Positions 44,641 through 56,310 of a stretch of 64,000 bases of DNA are shown here, in pieces. The notes below the pieces were generated by a model, which was given only the letters and a program-made list of their open reading frames with translations, searched no databases and was not told where the DNA came from. Position 1 is the stretch's first letter; each line of letters opens with the position of its first letter. The translations under genes and the position numbers were made by a program. This DNA is from Rhynchosporium graminicola. Lineage: Eukaryota; Ascomycota; Leotiomycetes; Helotiales; Ploettnerulaceae. The DNA lies in the NCBI GenBank assembly GCA_900074885.1, contig FJUW01000004.1:1644225-1708224 (forward strand). Reading direction: 5' to 3'.

Positions 44641-46053
44641 TCATTCGTCCTCAAACATCCAGTGACAGTGTGTCACTCCACGAACTGGCCGTGCTTGCTC
44701 CAGAGGATGATGTGAAGCATGGTTTTTTGGCCGCAAGATCGGTGCGATGTTGAGCCATGCGTCGTGTAGATGCAAGATTTTGTCTTCTTCTCTTCTTTCT
44801 ACTCCTGAAGAATTCGTTCGACGAGCTTGGGAAGAGCGAGAGTCTTTGCCGGCGTTGTGAGAGAAAGTAGAGAGGGTGGGTGGTTTGCCCAAAGAGGAAT
44901 TTATGGAGCTGGTTTTGCTGTGTTGACCGAAGGAACTGCTAGCAATTCGGTTCGTTCTCGATGTTTGTAAAAGCGTTGAAAGATACCATCGTAATGAGTC
45001 GGAGCTCTAATGGTGTGCAGAGCTGGAAAGCCTTTGAAGGATATATTGTAGCCTTTGCAAGTATCTAATTCGCCCTGTCGTCGTCTAACTTTGTCAATCT
45101 CTAATGTAGAAGATGCAAAGTCCGGGACGCAAAATATGGATGGAGATAGTCCTCGCGGGAGTTTTGGTGATGGTGCTTGCAATATAGCGAAATGAGTGAG
45201 TGATTTGAGATAAGAGAAGAGTCGAGTTAAGGTGGGCAAGGATAGTAAAGAGGGTGCAATCAAAGGTCAACGAGTCGGTTCTACTTGGGAATCTATAGCT
45301 AGAGAGGCCATTGGCAGTTACACCTGGTAGATTTTGGAGTCGTGGTATCCTGCGGGCGGGTAATGCCAGAAGTCTCCCACCGCTGAAGGAAGTTGCTGGA
45401 AAGCTCGAGAAGTGAAGATCCTCAAGCGAAGGCAACGAATTGAATACATCGTAAACGGTGGGTAATTGATGGTACCCCCAGGATTACAATTGAGGAAGAG
45501 CGTCTTTATGCACACCCAAGTTGAGTAGTTGATTATGATGTCGACGCATGGCTCTGGGAGCAACCCACTGGTTGCCAGAACGGGTTCCAGAACTGGTGTG
45601 CGATATTCAGCGTCGGCAGAAACATCGGATCGATGTTGTCTCTGAAACGGGCTTAGGTCATTAACGTTTCCGTGTGCTTCCTTCTTGTGGAAAGTGCATG
45701 ATAGAATTAAGAGAATCCGTCATTATACCTAGGATAGAATCCTGGAAGTCCTTCCGAATTAGGGCAGACCATGATCATTGAAGCCACGAAGTCAAGATGG
45801 TCATCTTGTTCTTTTTTGTCCTTCGTAGCATCCGGAATAGCTGGGACTTTTAAACTTTTAAACTTTCCGCTAGATCTGGTCGACTTCGGAGTGTCTTGTA
45901 TGGCAGCCTCAGCCTTGTTCCAAACTTCAATTTGTACTTTTTCTTGGTGGGTAGGATCATGTTGCACCCTACAAGTTGAATATTCTGGTATAGTGCGCAT
46001 CTTGCGTCCCCCATCACTTCTTGCAACTTGGTCCTAAGTTTATCAAATATCAA
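44641..46053 (-). pseudogene. decayed F-box/LRR family gene
   Basis: Successive minus-strand frames preserve pieces of a long fungal F-box/LRR protein in the right order. They are VCPNSEGLPGFYPRYNDGF (family: CPNLERLVGFYPxYNHxF), an in-frame TAA and then HALSTRRK, STWVCIKTLFLNCNPGG, and after a frame change VFNSLPSLEDLHFSSF with LPGVTANGLSSY. After another frame change come IAPSLLSLPTLTRLFSYLKSLTHF and GFPALHTIRAPTHYDG, and finally LRPKNHASHHPL near the C-terminus. The TAA (about 45710), the frame changes near 45440 and 45265, and a further change near 44900 make it non-functional. The F-box itself upstream of 46053 is not recognised. The intact relatives I compare with are known to me only as a conserved ascomycete F-box family. 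Confidence 0.65.
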
Positions 46054-47731
46054 ATATACAATGCAACATGAGAGTAGCTAAGACTTCTACTTTTCAAATG
46101 GGATTCCTGAAGCTACGCCATGATGACCAGCTATATCTCCGTAAGCAGTGCTTCAATTCCATTTAAGCCACGGCCAACGCAAGATTCCCCTCGAATATTT
46201 CCGCATATGCAATATTCGCAGGAATTTGAGAGTAGCTGAGTGCATGCTGCAGATATTCGGCATGAGCAAGCTTACAGATCTTGAAGGGTCCGGATGTGCT
46301 CGCCTAAAGGGGTCATGTTTAGGTCACATGACTGTTATTAAAAAGATGCTCATCTGCTGCTCCGGGAGCGGGCAAACCCAGGCTTACGCAAACCTATTTA
46401 TTCCATGTGGATTGATGGAAGTACTAACGACATAAAAGCTCGGGTTAAAAGTGATTCCTGCAGCTCGTCACGACCTGCAAAGGGATGCTTGCCATACCAT
46501 CGCCCACTTGCGCGATAGATAACCCAACCTTGCCTCGCGACGTTGCAAACTACGCGATCTCGACTCATAATGTATAATGTTTGAGTCTGATCCCAGTATC
46601 TCAAGCAAGACCCTCTGCATCTGCATCAGACCACGAGCCGTTTGGAACGAGTCCAGTCACCGACTACGCGACTTGTACCGCAGAGGGCAGCAATCTGGTC
46701 TTGTACGAGATGACGGCTGCTTAAGAATATGTAATTGAATATAGATACAGAGTATGATACGGCGAGTTGATGACGAATGGGGAAGTTATCTGTCAACCTG
46801 GTACTTGGCATTGCCTTCGTTGTCCAGCGCTAGCGACAACCGAGGAAAACACACAGTATCACCTTGGCAATCATCTGTCTGGGCTTTCTCTCGGCCAGAA
46901 ACTTTGAAGAATGGTTTGCTCTCTTGTGTTTTGCGATTAAAATTTGAGTCACTTTCAGCAGTCACTTTCAAAGTCAAAAGCTCGCCAAACATGTTTCTGG
47001 AACCTCTGGTAGTCGTTATTTTTTCCAAACTAATCTATCACTTTGCTTAAATGCAACCAGCATAGAGCAATCATAAGCAGAGAGTTAAGCCCAAAGCTGC
47101 TAGTGGAATGAGTGCTATATACCGAGAGCCGTGAGGGAAAGGATGCAGAGCAACATCCATATTCAAAAGGTGATAATTAAAGTTACCAAATATAGCTATG
47201 AAATGAAATCCGATTTCAATTTGTGGATTTCTTCACTTGATCATCGCCATGCCGACTTCAACTATTAGTCTCTTGTAGTCATACAATATACTGCGATACT
47301 CTTCTATGATATACACCTCTGGCAATAGGCAAGAGATGCTAAGCTGGAGTTTGAAACTGAATTCTGCGTATATGCTACATTTACATGCAGCTTAAACTTT
47401 CCCACTTCTCGTCAAGGCCCTTAGGGCACATAAGAAATAAGGACCCCATAAGGACGACGAATGGCTCTATAGGTACGCATCTAGATTGTAGTCTATTACC
47501 ATGTGTTAAGCCTTGTTAGTACCCACCCTCCTCTGGCCTTGATCGTGTCACCTTATCGCCATTCAACGCTGCCTGATATTCACCTAAAGTCTGCTGATAC
47601 CAGAAAGGCTGGGCTCGAAGTTGGTCTCGCTAGCGCCAAGGCCCATGATAAAAGCGCTGCTCCTATCTCTGAACCCTTTCAGCTTTCGAACTTACAACCA
47701 CCAACCTTCACAACATTAAGCAGATCGAGTA
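46054..47731. other. intergenic, nothing recognised
   Basis: 1.68 kb. Frames of 60-98 codons on both strands have no motif. The distal end should hold the promoter of the 2EXR gene at 47732. Confidence 0.5.
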
Positions 47732-48905
47732 ATGGCTTGCTTGACTACAATATCTGGCGCTCCTCATGAGGAAATCGCTCACACAGAAGCTATACCAAAG
47801 GAAGAGACTAATCATTGTTTGTGTATGTTTTGATTCCCTTTGTTTTGTTTTGTCTGTACGCCAAAAGGTGTGGAGCTCAACTGATTCCTCTTAGCCACCA
47901 ACTTCAGCAATACCGGTACTACTACCTCGAACTATACCGATGCCACTACTCTTCAAATGCTCCAGGATTACCTCTATCTTACCACAGACGATGTCGTCAA
48001 ATTCCTGGTCAATGGCCCGACCAACGTTTCTGCCATCAGTTCTCAGCTTACAACTTCACCTTTCGAAAAAGTCTGGGTCCCTCTTGAGATATTTGACAAG
48101 TACCCAAAGCTACCTCTTGAGCTGCGCCGATTAGTTGTCAGTCAAGCTTTGCCTGCTCCAGCTATAATTGGTAAGTTTCCTTAAGTCATCGAGTTCTGCA
48201 AATGTAGAAGCCTCTTCATTTGGAACTTCCTTTGACTGACCTTTAATTTATTTAGTCTTGAAGCACGAGACGCTATTCTATACCAGCCACGGCCAGAAAC
48301 AGCGAACAGTCAGATTCATTCCTGAACTCAGCATGGTCTATACTCTCGCCGATCTCCGCAGCTCCCGTGCTATGTCATTGATGAAAGTCAACACTGAGTT
48401 CCGCGACGTCTATATCAAGGCCTTTCCTCACCACATCAAGATCTGCCAAGCTCGCCGCGAGCGCAAGGAGAGCAAGCTACGATACTCAAAGTACGATGTC
48501 TTGTACCTCAGCAGCTTCTTCGGCAGAATCCCATTGGACCGAACCTTTAAGGCAATCATGAATACTCCTGATCCAGCTTTGCCATTCCAACAAATCACCC
48601 GTTTGGCATTTTCGGGAGCAATTCTGGCTCGTTTGTCTGATAATGCTCTCAATCTTGCTGATTTCATGCTGACGTTCCCTGCCTTGAAGGAGATCAAGGT
48701 TCTCGATCATGATATTCCTGCTAAGGATGGTTTCAAAAAATACACAAATGGTGGCAGCCATGGTGCCAATCCTGATCCAAAGGAGACGGCAGTGAAGATG
48801 AATGACAATTGGACCGCTCAGGTAGATGTTCTTGTCAACTTGATGAAGGTAAAGCCAGGTGTTACTGCCGAGCAGGCTGTTGTTCCCAAGATTACGTTTC
48901 TTTGA
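47732..48905 (+). CDS. 2EXR domain protein, intact copy of a tandem array
   Basis: Exons 47732-47822, 47895-48170 and 48256-48905 (phases 1 and 1) encode 338 residues. Introns are 72 bp (GTATGT...CTTAG) and 85 bp (GTAAGT...TTTAG). The N-terminus is Thr/Asn-rich. The 2EXR signature FDKYPKLPLELRRLVVSQALP lies at about 97-117 and is followed two residues later by the second intron. The C-terminal domain includes TLFYTSHGQKQRTVRFIPELSMVYT, MKVNTEFRDVYIK (the family's 'VNxExR' element), LPFQQITRLAFSG and a DFMLTFPALKEIKVL stretch. No damage is seen. Two broken relatives with the same plan follow on the same strand at 49874 and 52273. Function unknown. Confidence 0.78.
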
Positions 48906-49873
48906 GCATGTTTGTACTTACATATTGACTTTGAGGGATTTGGGACTTGTAAGGAAGAATGGTTGGAGTTGCATGGTCACTCTGAAAGGTTTCACGCGAA
49001 TTCATCGTTGTCACGATTGTTTTTAAGGATATGATGAGAAGAAAGTTGCTACAGCAGATAGGCAGATTAGTAGCAATCAAATGAAAATGTACAAGAAATT
49101 GCACATGTTTCATGACTATACTCTGATCAGTTTTGATGTTTATAAAATATTATTTGCAAGAACAAATCTGTTGAAAAGGGATGATAGGGTCAGTCTTATA
49201 TATGAAAAGAATTATGCCCAAACTCAAGAGAGACTCTGCGTCGATCCTTCCTTCAGGCGTTAGTGCAATTACTGGAGAATACCATGAGATCCGTCTCCCA
49301 GGTATCCGTTCACAGTGGGCATTGTGCAATCTCGCAAGACTATAGAATACTTTTGATCTTTGTAGAAAATTCTCAAACCTGCACTAAAGCAGGATTAAAT
49401 TAGGGCAAGCCTGGGTAAATTCGCGTTTGACGAAGCTGGAACTTACCCACCTGGTCAAGGTTTTAAAGTCTTGATAGGGCTTTTCTACAGATGAGATGGC
49501 TTTTATGCAGGGCCTTGTGTATTATCTTCAACGTGATACTTTGATATTGGAACCTATAACAATATCACAGAACATAAACTATAGTGATAGATCAAATCAT
49601 ATTAGAATCTTTTGGCTACAGGTAGTTCATAAATTTGCTTCGCCTCGTACGAGTGTATTCCACGTCAAGGGAAGGTAATTATATCTAGCTGCTAATTACT
49701 CTAGTAATCCCGGAATCACTTCGTTTACTTTAGTCCTACGAGGGGAGCCCGTGCAAAAAGCTTACCGCTGGTTGCAAATTTGGCACGTTGCGCGTATGAA
49801 CAAATCGCTCAACATTCGAGATCATCTTCTAGTAACATAAATGCGACGTATACTTCTTACAACTCGAAACGAG
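48906..49873. other. spacer between tandem 2EXR copies
   Basis: 968 bp, AT-rich, with short frames only. No retained similarity to either gene was obvious by eye. Confidence 0.5.
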
Positions 49874-50979
49874 ATGGCGCCGAACCTCAAAGGTCTCGAT
49901 TCCAAAAAGGCGCATTAGGCTGAAGACCTGATCAAAGGCTTCGCGCAGCTTGCGTCTGGAAGGGAGGAGTCTCAACTCTTTTGTTAGTATTTCCCGCTGA
50001 TTGGATGTCGAATTAAGCTAGTAAACGCAACTTCTGACTACCTCATATAGCCTCGGTCGATACATACGAGATCGTTACAGCCACTACTACCTCTATAGTA
50101 GATCTTGGAACCAGTATCAAATCTGCCAATGTCCTAGCTATCGAGAGAACAAGTCCAAGCGTCAGGCTCGTCATCACGACCACCGAAGAAGACATCTGGG
50201 TCTCATTGGTTGAGTTCACGCATTTCGGAAGCCTTGCTATCGAGATTCAGAGGATCATAATTGGATTTGCCCTACCTATCTTGTGCCGCCATAATTCGTA
50301 TGTTTTTCTGCCATCGCCCCCTTACGATTGCTCTTCTCTAATTATTACTTGGGCAGAACTTAGGCACTTTACATAGAAGGATCCAAAAACCCTGGCAAGC
50401 GTTTTGTGCGGATGACAGTCGACTTGAGCGACAAATACACGAAATATCCGATCGGTGAGCTGAGAGAGTCGCGAGAACTCGGTCTCTGTCGAGTGAGCCA
50501 CAAATTTCGAAACGAGTATATCAGAGCTCTCATAAGTATGCCCATCGGTGTCGGTCGCCGTTACCGTGCTGAAAGGAAGATCTGGTTCTCTGACGAAGAC
50601 CTCCTTTTCTGCAGATTCTTCTTCATCGTTTCAGTCTAAATGGGATTGATGCCACTCTCGAGCTCTGGCAAAACAACATCTCTTTGATGAAATCACCCGT
50701 GTTGCATTGATATCCCCAGGTTCGAGATTTAGTCGTGTCAAGGAATCGAAGGATCTGGTGACTCGTTTCCTGAAGACCTTCCCACGTCTGGCAGAGATGA
50801 AAACTCTTGGTTATGGACCAGCCTCACTCCCTCGCCGTCTTAACGGTTGGCCCCCTGAGGCTCGAATTGATTATCGCGGTCTGCATCCCGATGGTACTGC
50901 ATTGGTTCTTCTTGCCACAAGACAAACTGGTGATTCGAATGAGATGCCACCCCTCTTGTCATCGCAGGAAAAGCTTTGA
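49874..50979 (+). pseudogene. broken tandem copy of the 2EXR gene at 47732
   Basis: The exon plan of the intact neighbour is recognisable. Exon 1 begins MAPNLKGLDSKKAH and hits an in-frame TAG at 49916-49918. A TCATATAG acceptor leads into exon 2 with TATTTSIVD and the 2EXR element VEFTHFGSLAIEIQRIIIGFALP. An intron (GTATGT...CTTAG) in the equivalent place leads to GSKNPGKRFVRMTVDLSDKYTKY and CRVSHKFRNEYIRAL. The frame then breaks near 50635. IDATLELWQNN continues in a second frame and EITRVALISPGSRFS...FLKTFPRLAEMK in a third, aligning with QQITRLAFSG and TFPALKEIK of the intact gene. One nonsense and two frame lesions make it a pseudogene. Confidence 0.72.
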
Positions 50980-52272
50980 CACCTCAAATTAGCTACTTGT
51001 AGTCTTCGATCTGGTATAGGTGCCAGGTTCGGAGTAGCAGGCGATTACAAGCCAATCTCTTCGATTATCACTCTCTCCATCATGAGTCCCAGTTGCTTCT
51101 TTGATACCGCATTTGATCGCTTACTGCGATGCTGATAAATCTAAATGTAGATGATGGACAGCTTCTGCGATTGTTCTCGACGTACCTGGCCGGAGCAATG
51201 TTCATGTTAAGGGAAGAAGATGAAACAAGGTTAAGAAGCCATGCATGCAAACTTTTTTGCGGGTTACCGTTAGATACTGACGATAGACAAGTAGTAGTAG
51301 TGAAGGTGCGGCGGTGCCTATTTCAAGACAAAGTCTCCTCAAAATCAAAATCTCTGATCTTCGTGACTTCAAAATACGCCAGGATACTCGCTCTGTATGT
51401 ACAAGTTCTATGTAATCTCAACTTCATGCCTGAGAGATATTATGTTCATATATGCTAAACCACCCTAGATTGACTCTATGGAGCAGATATTGCTACCTTA
51501 TACGTCCCTACATACTGGAGCAAGTCATAACGGGGTACGGCAAACGGAAATTTCGATGTCATAGGCAAAGATAAGGACGTGCATAGAGATTCACTGCTTC
51601 AAAAGGCGGTGCCACTTCAAAGAAACAGAAGAGTTAATGCATATCCTCTCTACACTCGCTGGGGACGCATGCCACCGACCTTGTGTGCTATTTATTAAAT
51701 GATAAATGAAATTTTATGGATTTCTTTACGATTAGTTTAATTTTACGATCTTTATCTTTCGCATGAGACAGCGACAGCTCTCGGTCGCACACTTCGGAGG
51801 ATGCAGAGCACCGAATCCCAAGAGTGTGAAGAATTTCCAGCTGCCACCAACGTCAAGTGTAACTTCAGATCTTTACTGCTAGAAAAAATACACAGGACAA
51901 GATTATTGGCAAATGAGAGCTCGTAGGGTTACCTTGGCTCGAGCGTGAGGGCGTGCACCCAGCTGAGGTGTTTGAGTGATGAAAAGAAAGGTTCCGACAC
52001 GGGCTTAGTTGTTCATCTTCGAGTAAACATCTCGCTTAATTGACCAAATCAAGCTAGCGCAGGCGTTGAAATCTGGAGTGGATTGTACCGTTAGTCGCAA
52101 GAGCACAGCAAGCAGAGCCGTCTGCTAAAAACTCCAAGGATTTGGTCGTGGCCTTAGGTACTCTTTCACTTCCTCGGTCTTGAAGTAAGTCAAACCTTCT
52201 CAACAAATAACTTATAATCTTCCTCCAAGCAGGCGATGAGCTTTTTCGCTGCAGTATCACATTCCAGCCATC
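50980..52272. other. spacer between tandem 2EXR copies
   Basis: 1.29 kb without a recognisable gene. A 109-codon plus frame at 51129-51458 has no motif. Confidence 0.5.
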
Positions 52273-53198
52273 ATGGATATCGCGGAGTACTCCTCTCTAA
52301 GAGCCACTTCAACTGATGCCGAAATTGAATTAACTGCTCTACAGTCACTGCCGTTAATAATCTCCAGGTCAATCCCACAGCCCCTGGTCGAGTTCACAAT
52401 CTTCCCCAAACCTCCCCTAGGACTACGTCGGAAGGTCTTTCGCTGGGCAGTTCTAGCAACAAAATATAACGGTTATCTCATATGCATGACCCTCGGAATA
52501 ATACCCATGTCTTCAAAATACAGAAAAGATGAAGAGCAAGGGGGAAATCCACGTCCATAATGTCAATGTTCAACAAGTAAGCGTCAGGAGATTGAATGGT
52601 GAAGTCAGAGCGGTGAGTCTCTCAGCTATGAGCCACGAGGTACAAAAAGTGTCTCTGGGCGGATCTGAGATCACTGCGCCAGTTCGAGCTTCCGCAGATA
52701 GACGCCGAGAGCTAGGGCGTAGTCTTGAGGATAAGCAAGCGGTCGTCAGGCCATTTCACAACTGCTTTCGCGTGGGCTTTAGCTGGGTGTTTACCAGCTA
52801 GGTTGAGAGAGCAGGACGTGGTATAATCTTGCGAGTCGCACCTGATAAAGGCTCCATCTACTTCTGTCCCTCAAGAAATAGTATTCTTTTTTTGGTAAAG
52901 CCACTGAAATACCTCCAAAGCTCATTTCATGAAGCTCTTCGTGCATAACCACTATCTAGCCCCCGAATTAGCCTCCCAAATCCTCCGTCTGCCATCCTCT
53001 GCCCTCTGGCTCGACAGCCTGGCCTTTCTGGCCGTCCTGCTCGCCAGCTGTCGACCTGTTCGTAGAAGTGAATCGAGTCTCGAGAACGAATCTCTGGCAT
53101 CTTCGGCCTCCTTTCCAGACTTGAAGACACTGATTCTAATCAGTGAGGAAGGCGAGGACAAAGTTACCATTGAAAGGAAGTTTAGGAACGCATTGTAG
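52273..53198 (+). pseudogene. second broken tandem 2EXR copy
   Basis: The ATG at 52273 opens a frame with the 2EXR element LVEFTIFPKPPLGLRRKVFRWAVLA (about residues 38-62). A phase-1 intron position after AAC-G matches the intact neighbour. A plausible exon 2 (from about 52525) reads IHVHNVNVQQVSVRRLNGEV and AVSLSAMSHEVQKV, then ends in a non-family tail at 52801. Further family-like pieces survive in other frames: RVAPDKGSIYFCPSRNSILF (about 52830-52890), LKYLQSSFHEALRA, then after a frame change near 52945 the 52929-53198 frame with FPDLKTLILISEEGEDK. A truncated protein of the first two exons could still be made, but the full domain is split over frames, so I call it a pseudogene. Confidence 0.6.
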
Positions 53199-56100
53199 TG
53201 GATGTGGGCTCATCGCATTTGCAGACATATCACGAAGAGAAGGGATATGAGGAGCGTGGTAAACAGTGTGCAGCAAATAGAAGCTGTATATGGCATAGGG
53301 AGTATTAATAGGACTACTCCGATGGTATACGCGTAAACTGCGGAACTGGCGGGGTACTTTTGGTGGAGGCCTCTCGGAAGAGATGTTTTAACTAGGCGAG
53401 GAGCGGTCTAGTTGGCATGGATCGGTAAGTGTGGAAGCTCTAGGTGCGGGACCTATATGTTTTGTTTTGCGATTACCAGGGATCTATGTTTACCTTCTGA
53501 TATTGGAAAGCTATCACGGCCTTCAAGCGCGCATATTTCAGTAAAGATATTGAGAATGGCACTCCCCAATCCTTTCCCAGAGAGCCTGAACCTAGAATCT
53601 TTGGGGCCACCTGGCCAAGGTGATCAGGAAAGGGTGACCATACACCGAGTAATCAAGTTTGAACAATCAAATTGATCACCTATAGAATATTCTGGAAGGA
53701 TTTATTGACAGGTCGTAATCTCTTGGCTAGGGTATGAAATCTTGTTGTACTGTCCGATACGGCGTGGAACGGCGACACCGTGTCAGTAGCAATGAAATAA
53801 GAAGGGTAAAAAGTATGATAATGACAGAATGTATCGACAGCCATGCCGCAAGTTGCAACATATATTGACAATGACGTGCTCGACCAGATTCAAAAGCCGA
53901 GAATACATAGAGACACGATCTAAGAACTTGATCCTCATCGACCCACCCTGAAATCCTCAACGACCTGGGTACAATGTTCAAATCTCTAAGTTGTAGCAGC
54001 TAAGTAATTTCTGTAAGGAATTGACCACTATTCTGAGTGACTTTATTCTTCTTGCTGAGTTGGGTTCCCGAGGATGAGGCGGGGATGTATTTATAGTTCC
54101 AATGACCTCAACCACTTTTATCCGGCATAAATGCTTTCATTCACCATAGGTTTGAGAGCATGTTTTCGCAGAGCTTTAAAAGGTATTGACTACGCACTGT
54201 GCTCTCAACGGATGTGTAATCAATAAGAGCTTGACAAGTTTAGTGGTCCTGTAAGCTAGTTCTGAAGCATCCAGAGTTCTACGAATATCAATCACTGAAT
54301 CCATAGCCGCAGTGAAGAGGTCATACTCGTTTTACATATAAGAACCATCTATTCCACTACATATCCCATGTCAACGAGAAGGATTCCTCATGAGTAAAGG
54401 AAACGTTCGTTTTAGATAAGACAAGTATGTGGCTCATTCTCTACTCGATTTGATCCTCATTTTCGCGTCGAGTCTTTCTTGATGAGATAACATATACCCC
54501 AAAACACATCCGATCAGAACTCAAAGTCAACGTGCAGTTAATGCAGCATATTGATTAGGATGTATAGAGAAGATGGGAACAAGTCAGAAATCGACAATAG
54601 GGAAGAGGTTGACAACAAGTGTGCGTGCAGGAAATCAGCTGCAAGAAGCCTCTCGTAATCCTTCCCGGTTCGCATTTGATTCTCGGAATCGGCTCAGCAG
54701 CTGATTCTGGTATGCCGTCCAGATATATCCCCTTGTAATGTTTTGACTTATGAGTTGTCCGACCACCGACTGGTCATGGATGATGCCGTAGAACGCCACC
54801 TTTGGAGAAAATGAAGTAGCTTTGTAGTGAGCGTAGAATACCCCTGAGGCGATAGACATTCATGCAATTCTTCCTCTATATATGCCCTTTTTAGAAAGTG
54901 GGGAAGTGATGTTGAACAACACTTCTCTCCTATTTCCATTCCTCCCCGTATTCTTGCTTTCTCTACATACATGGAAATCTCTGATTCTCTCACCTATGTC
55001 CCGTACAACCTTATTAAAAATTACATCTCGGACAATACTACATCTTGAAATATCCGCTCTTCAGATCATTAGATGAGTTCTCAATCCATATCTCATATAT
55101 CAGTATAAACCCAAACCCTCCCGGAGAAACACCTGTTCCCATGATCACCCATCTCAAAGAGAAAGAAAGTCATCGGGGTGTTCTGTCTTGCTACCAGAAG
55201 AAGAATCTCGGAAGCTTTGAGGATCTCACCAACCCGCGTATGAGTATCCACTCTCGAAGTTGAGAGTTTGTGATTAAAAGATCATTAACATCTTTCACAT
55301 TTGATCTATATCGTGCAGTATTCAATCACCTAGCAAAAATACAAGCGAGATATGAATCACACCCCTCATCGTATCCCAAGTACTACATAGATATAAAAGA
55401 CCCGTTCACTTTCTCAGCTTCTCTCTCCATTCCGCAAGATCGCTCCTTCAAAAATGAAGTATTGGTGCTTGGTGGTCGCGAGCAGTGAAACCGGCATGGT
55501 CGGTCGCTTCCGCAAAGTCATACATACCTAGGTATTCATCAAGGAGACGACTTGTCGGCCCAACTCAGGAAATGGGAAGATGGTCGGGGGATAGCAAGGC
55601 CAAGTGCGTGCCACCTACCTATGTTTCTGCAGCTGCTGAGAAATATGAACGGGAGATCGGAGAGATCTGTTGACAGCTATTCAGGAATCGACGGGAGGAA
55701 ATTGTCTGGCGATGGGATCGGCAGCAAATGTCCTTCCTTCCTTCCTTTTTTCCACTTCCGTCCATCTTAGCACGTCCATGAATCTTGGTTATGGGTGGAC
55801 TCTTGCAAGCCCTGACCATATCTTCTCCCCGCGATACTTCAGCACCCAAGTCAAGATCTGTCGCAACTTCACTGATCTCAGTCTTGTTTCGCTGGTGATA
55901 TACCACCTTGTTACGAATCACACTTGTGGGATAATCAGTTCTGTCTCAGTCATGGTTGGGTTTGTACTGCCAGTCAATATGTAAGAATCGAGCAACGACT
56001 ATGGCCACGGGGACTCAGGTCAAAAAAAAGTCCAAACATCGCTTTCGTCTCTTCACTCAACTATTTCCCCAGCTCACCGATCTCTCGTCTTCTTCTACCC

Positions 56101-56310
56101 ATGCTACACATTCCTAGCTATTGGAGATTAGTGGCAGTCTGACATATCACCTGTCGAGGGTCTGAGAGAAACAGAAGGTCAATGGAGAATGATTCGTCTC
56201 ATTTGTCGTCTAGTATATTTCCATCAGTAAGCTTTACATAAACGCCTGTAATCCCACATCGATCTATCCCAAGGATCTAAAAGCACGAAAACATAAAATA
56301 ATCGAGAAAT
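53199..56310. other. gene-poor region of 3.1 kb
   Basis: No convincing gene. Two overlapping minus frames at 54635-54993 (74 and 81 codons) have fairly protein-like composition but no recognisable motif or consistent splicing. A (CCTT)n run lies near 55732-55747. The 3' UTR of the minus-strand aldo-keto reductase lies at the right end. Confidence 0.5.
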
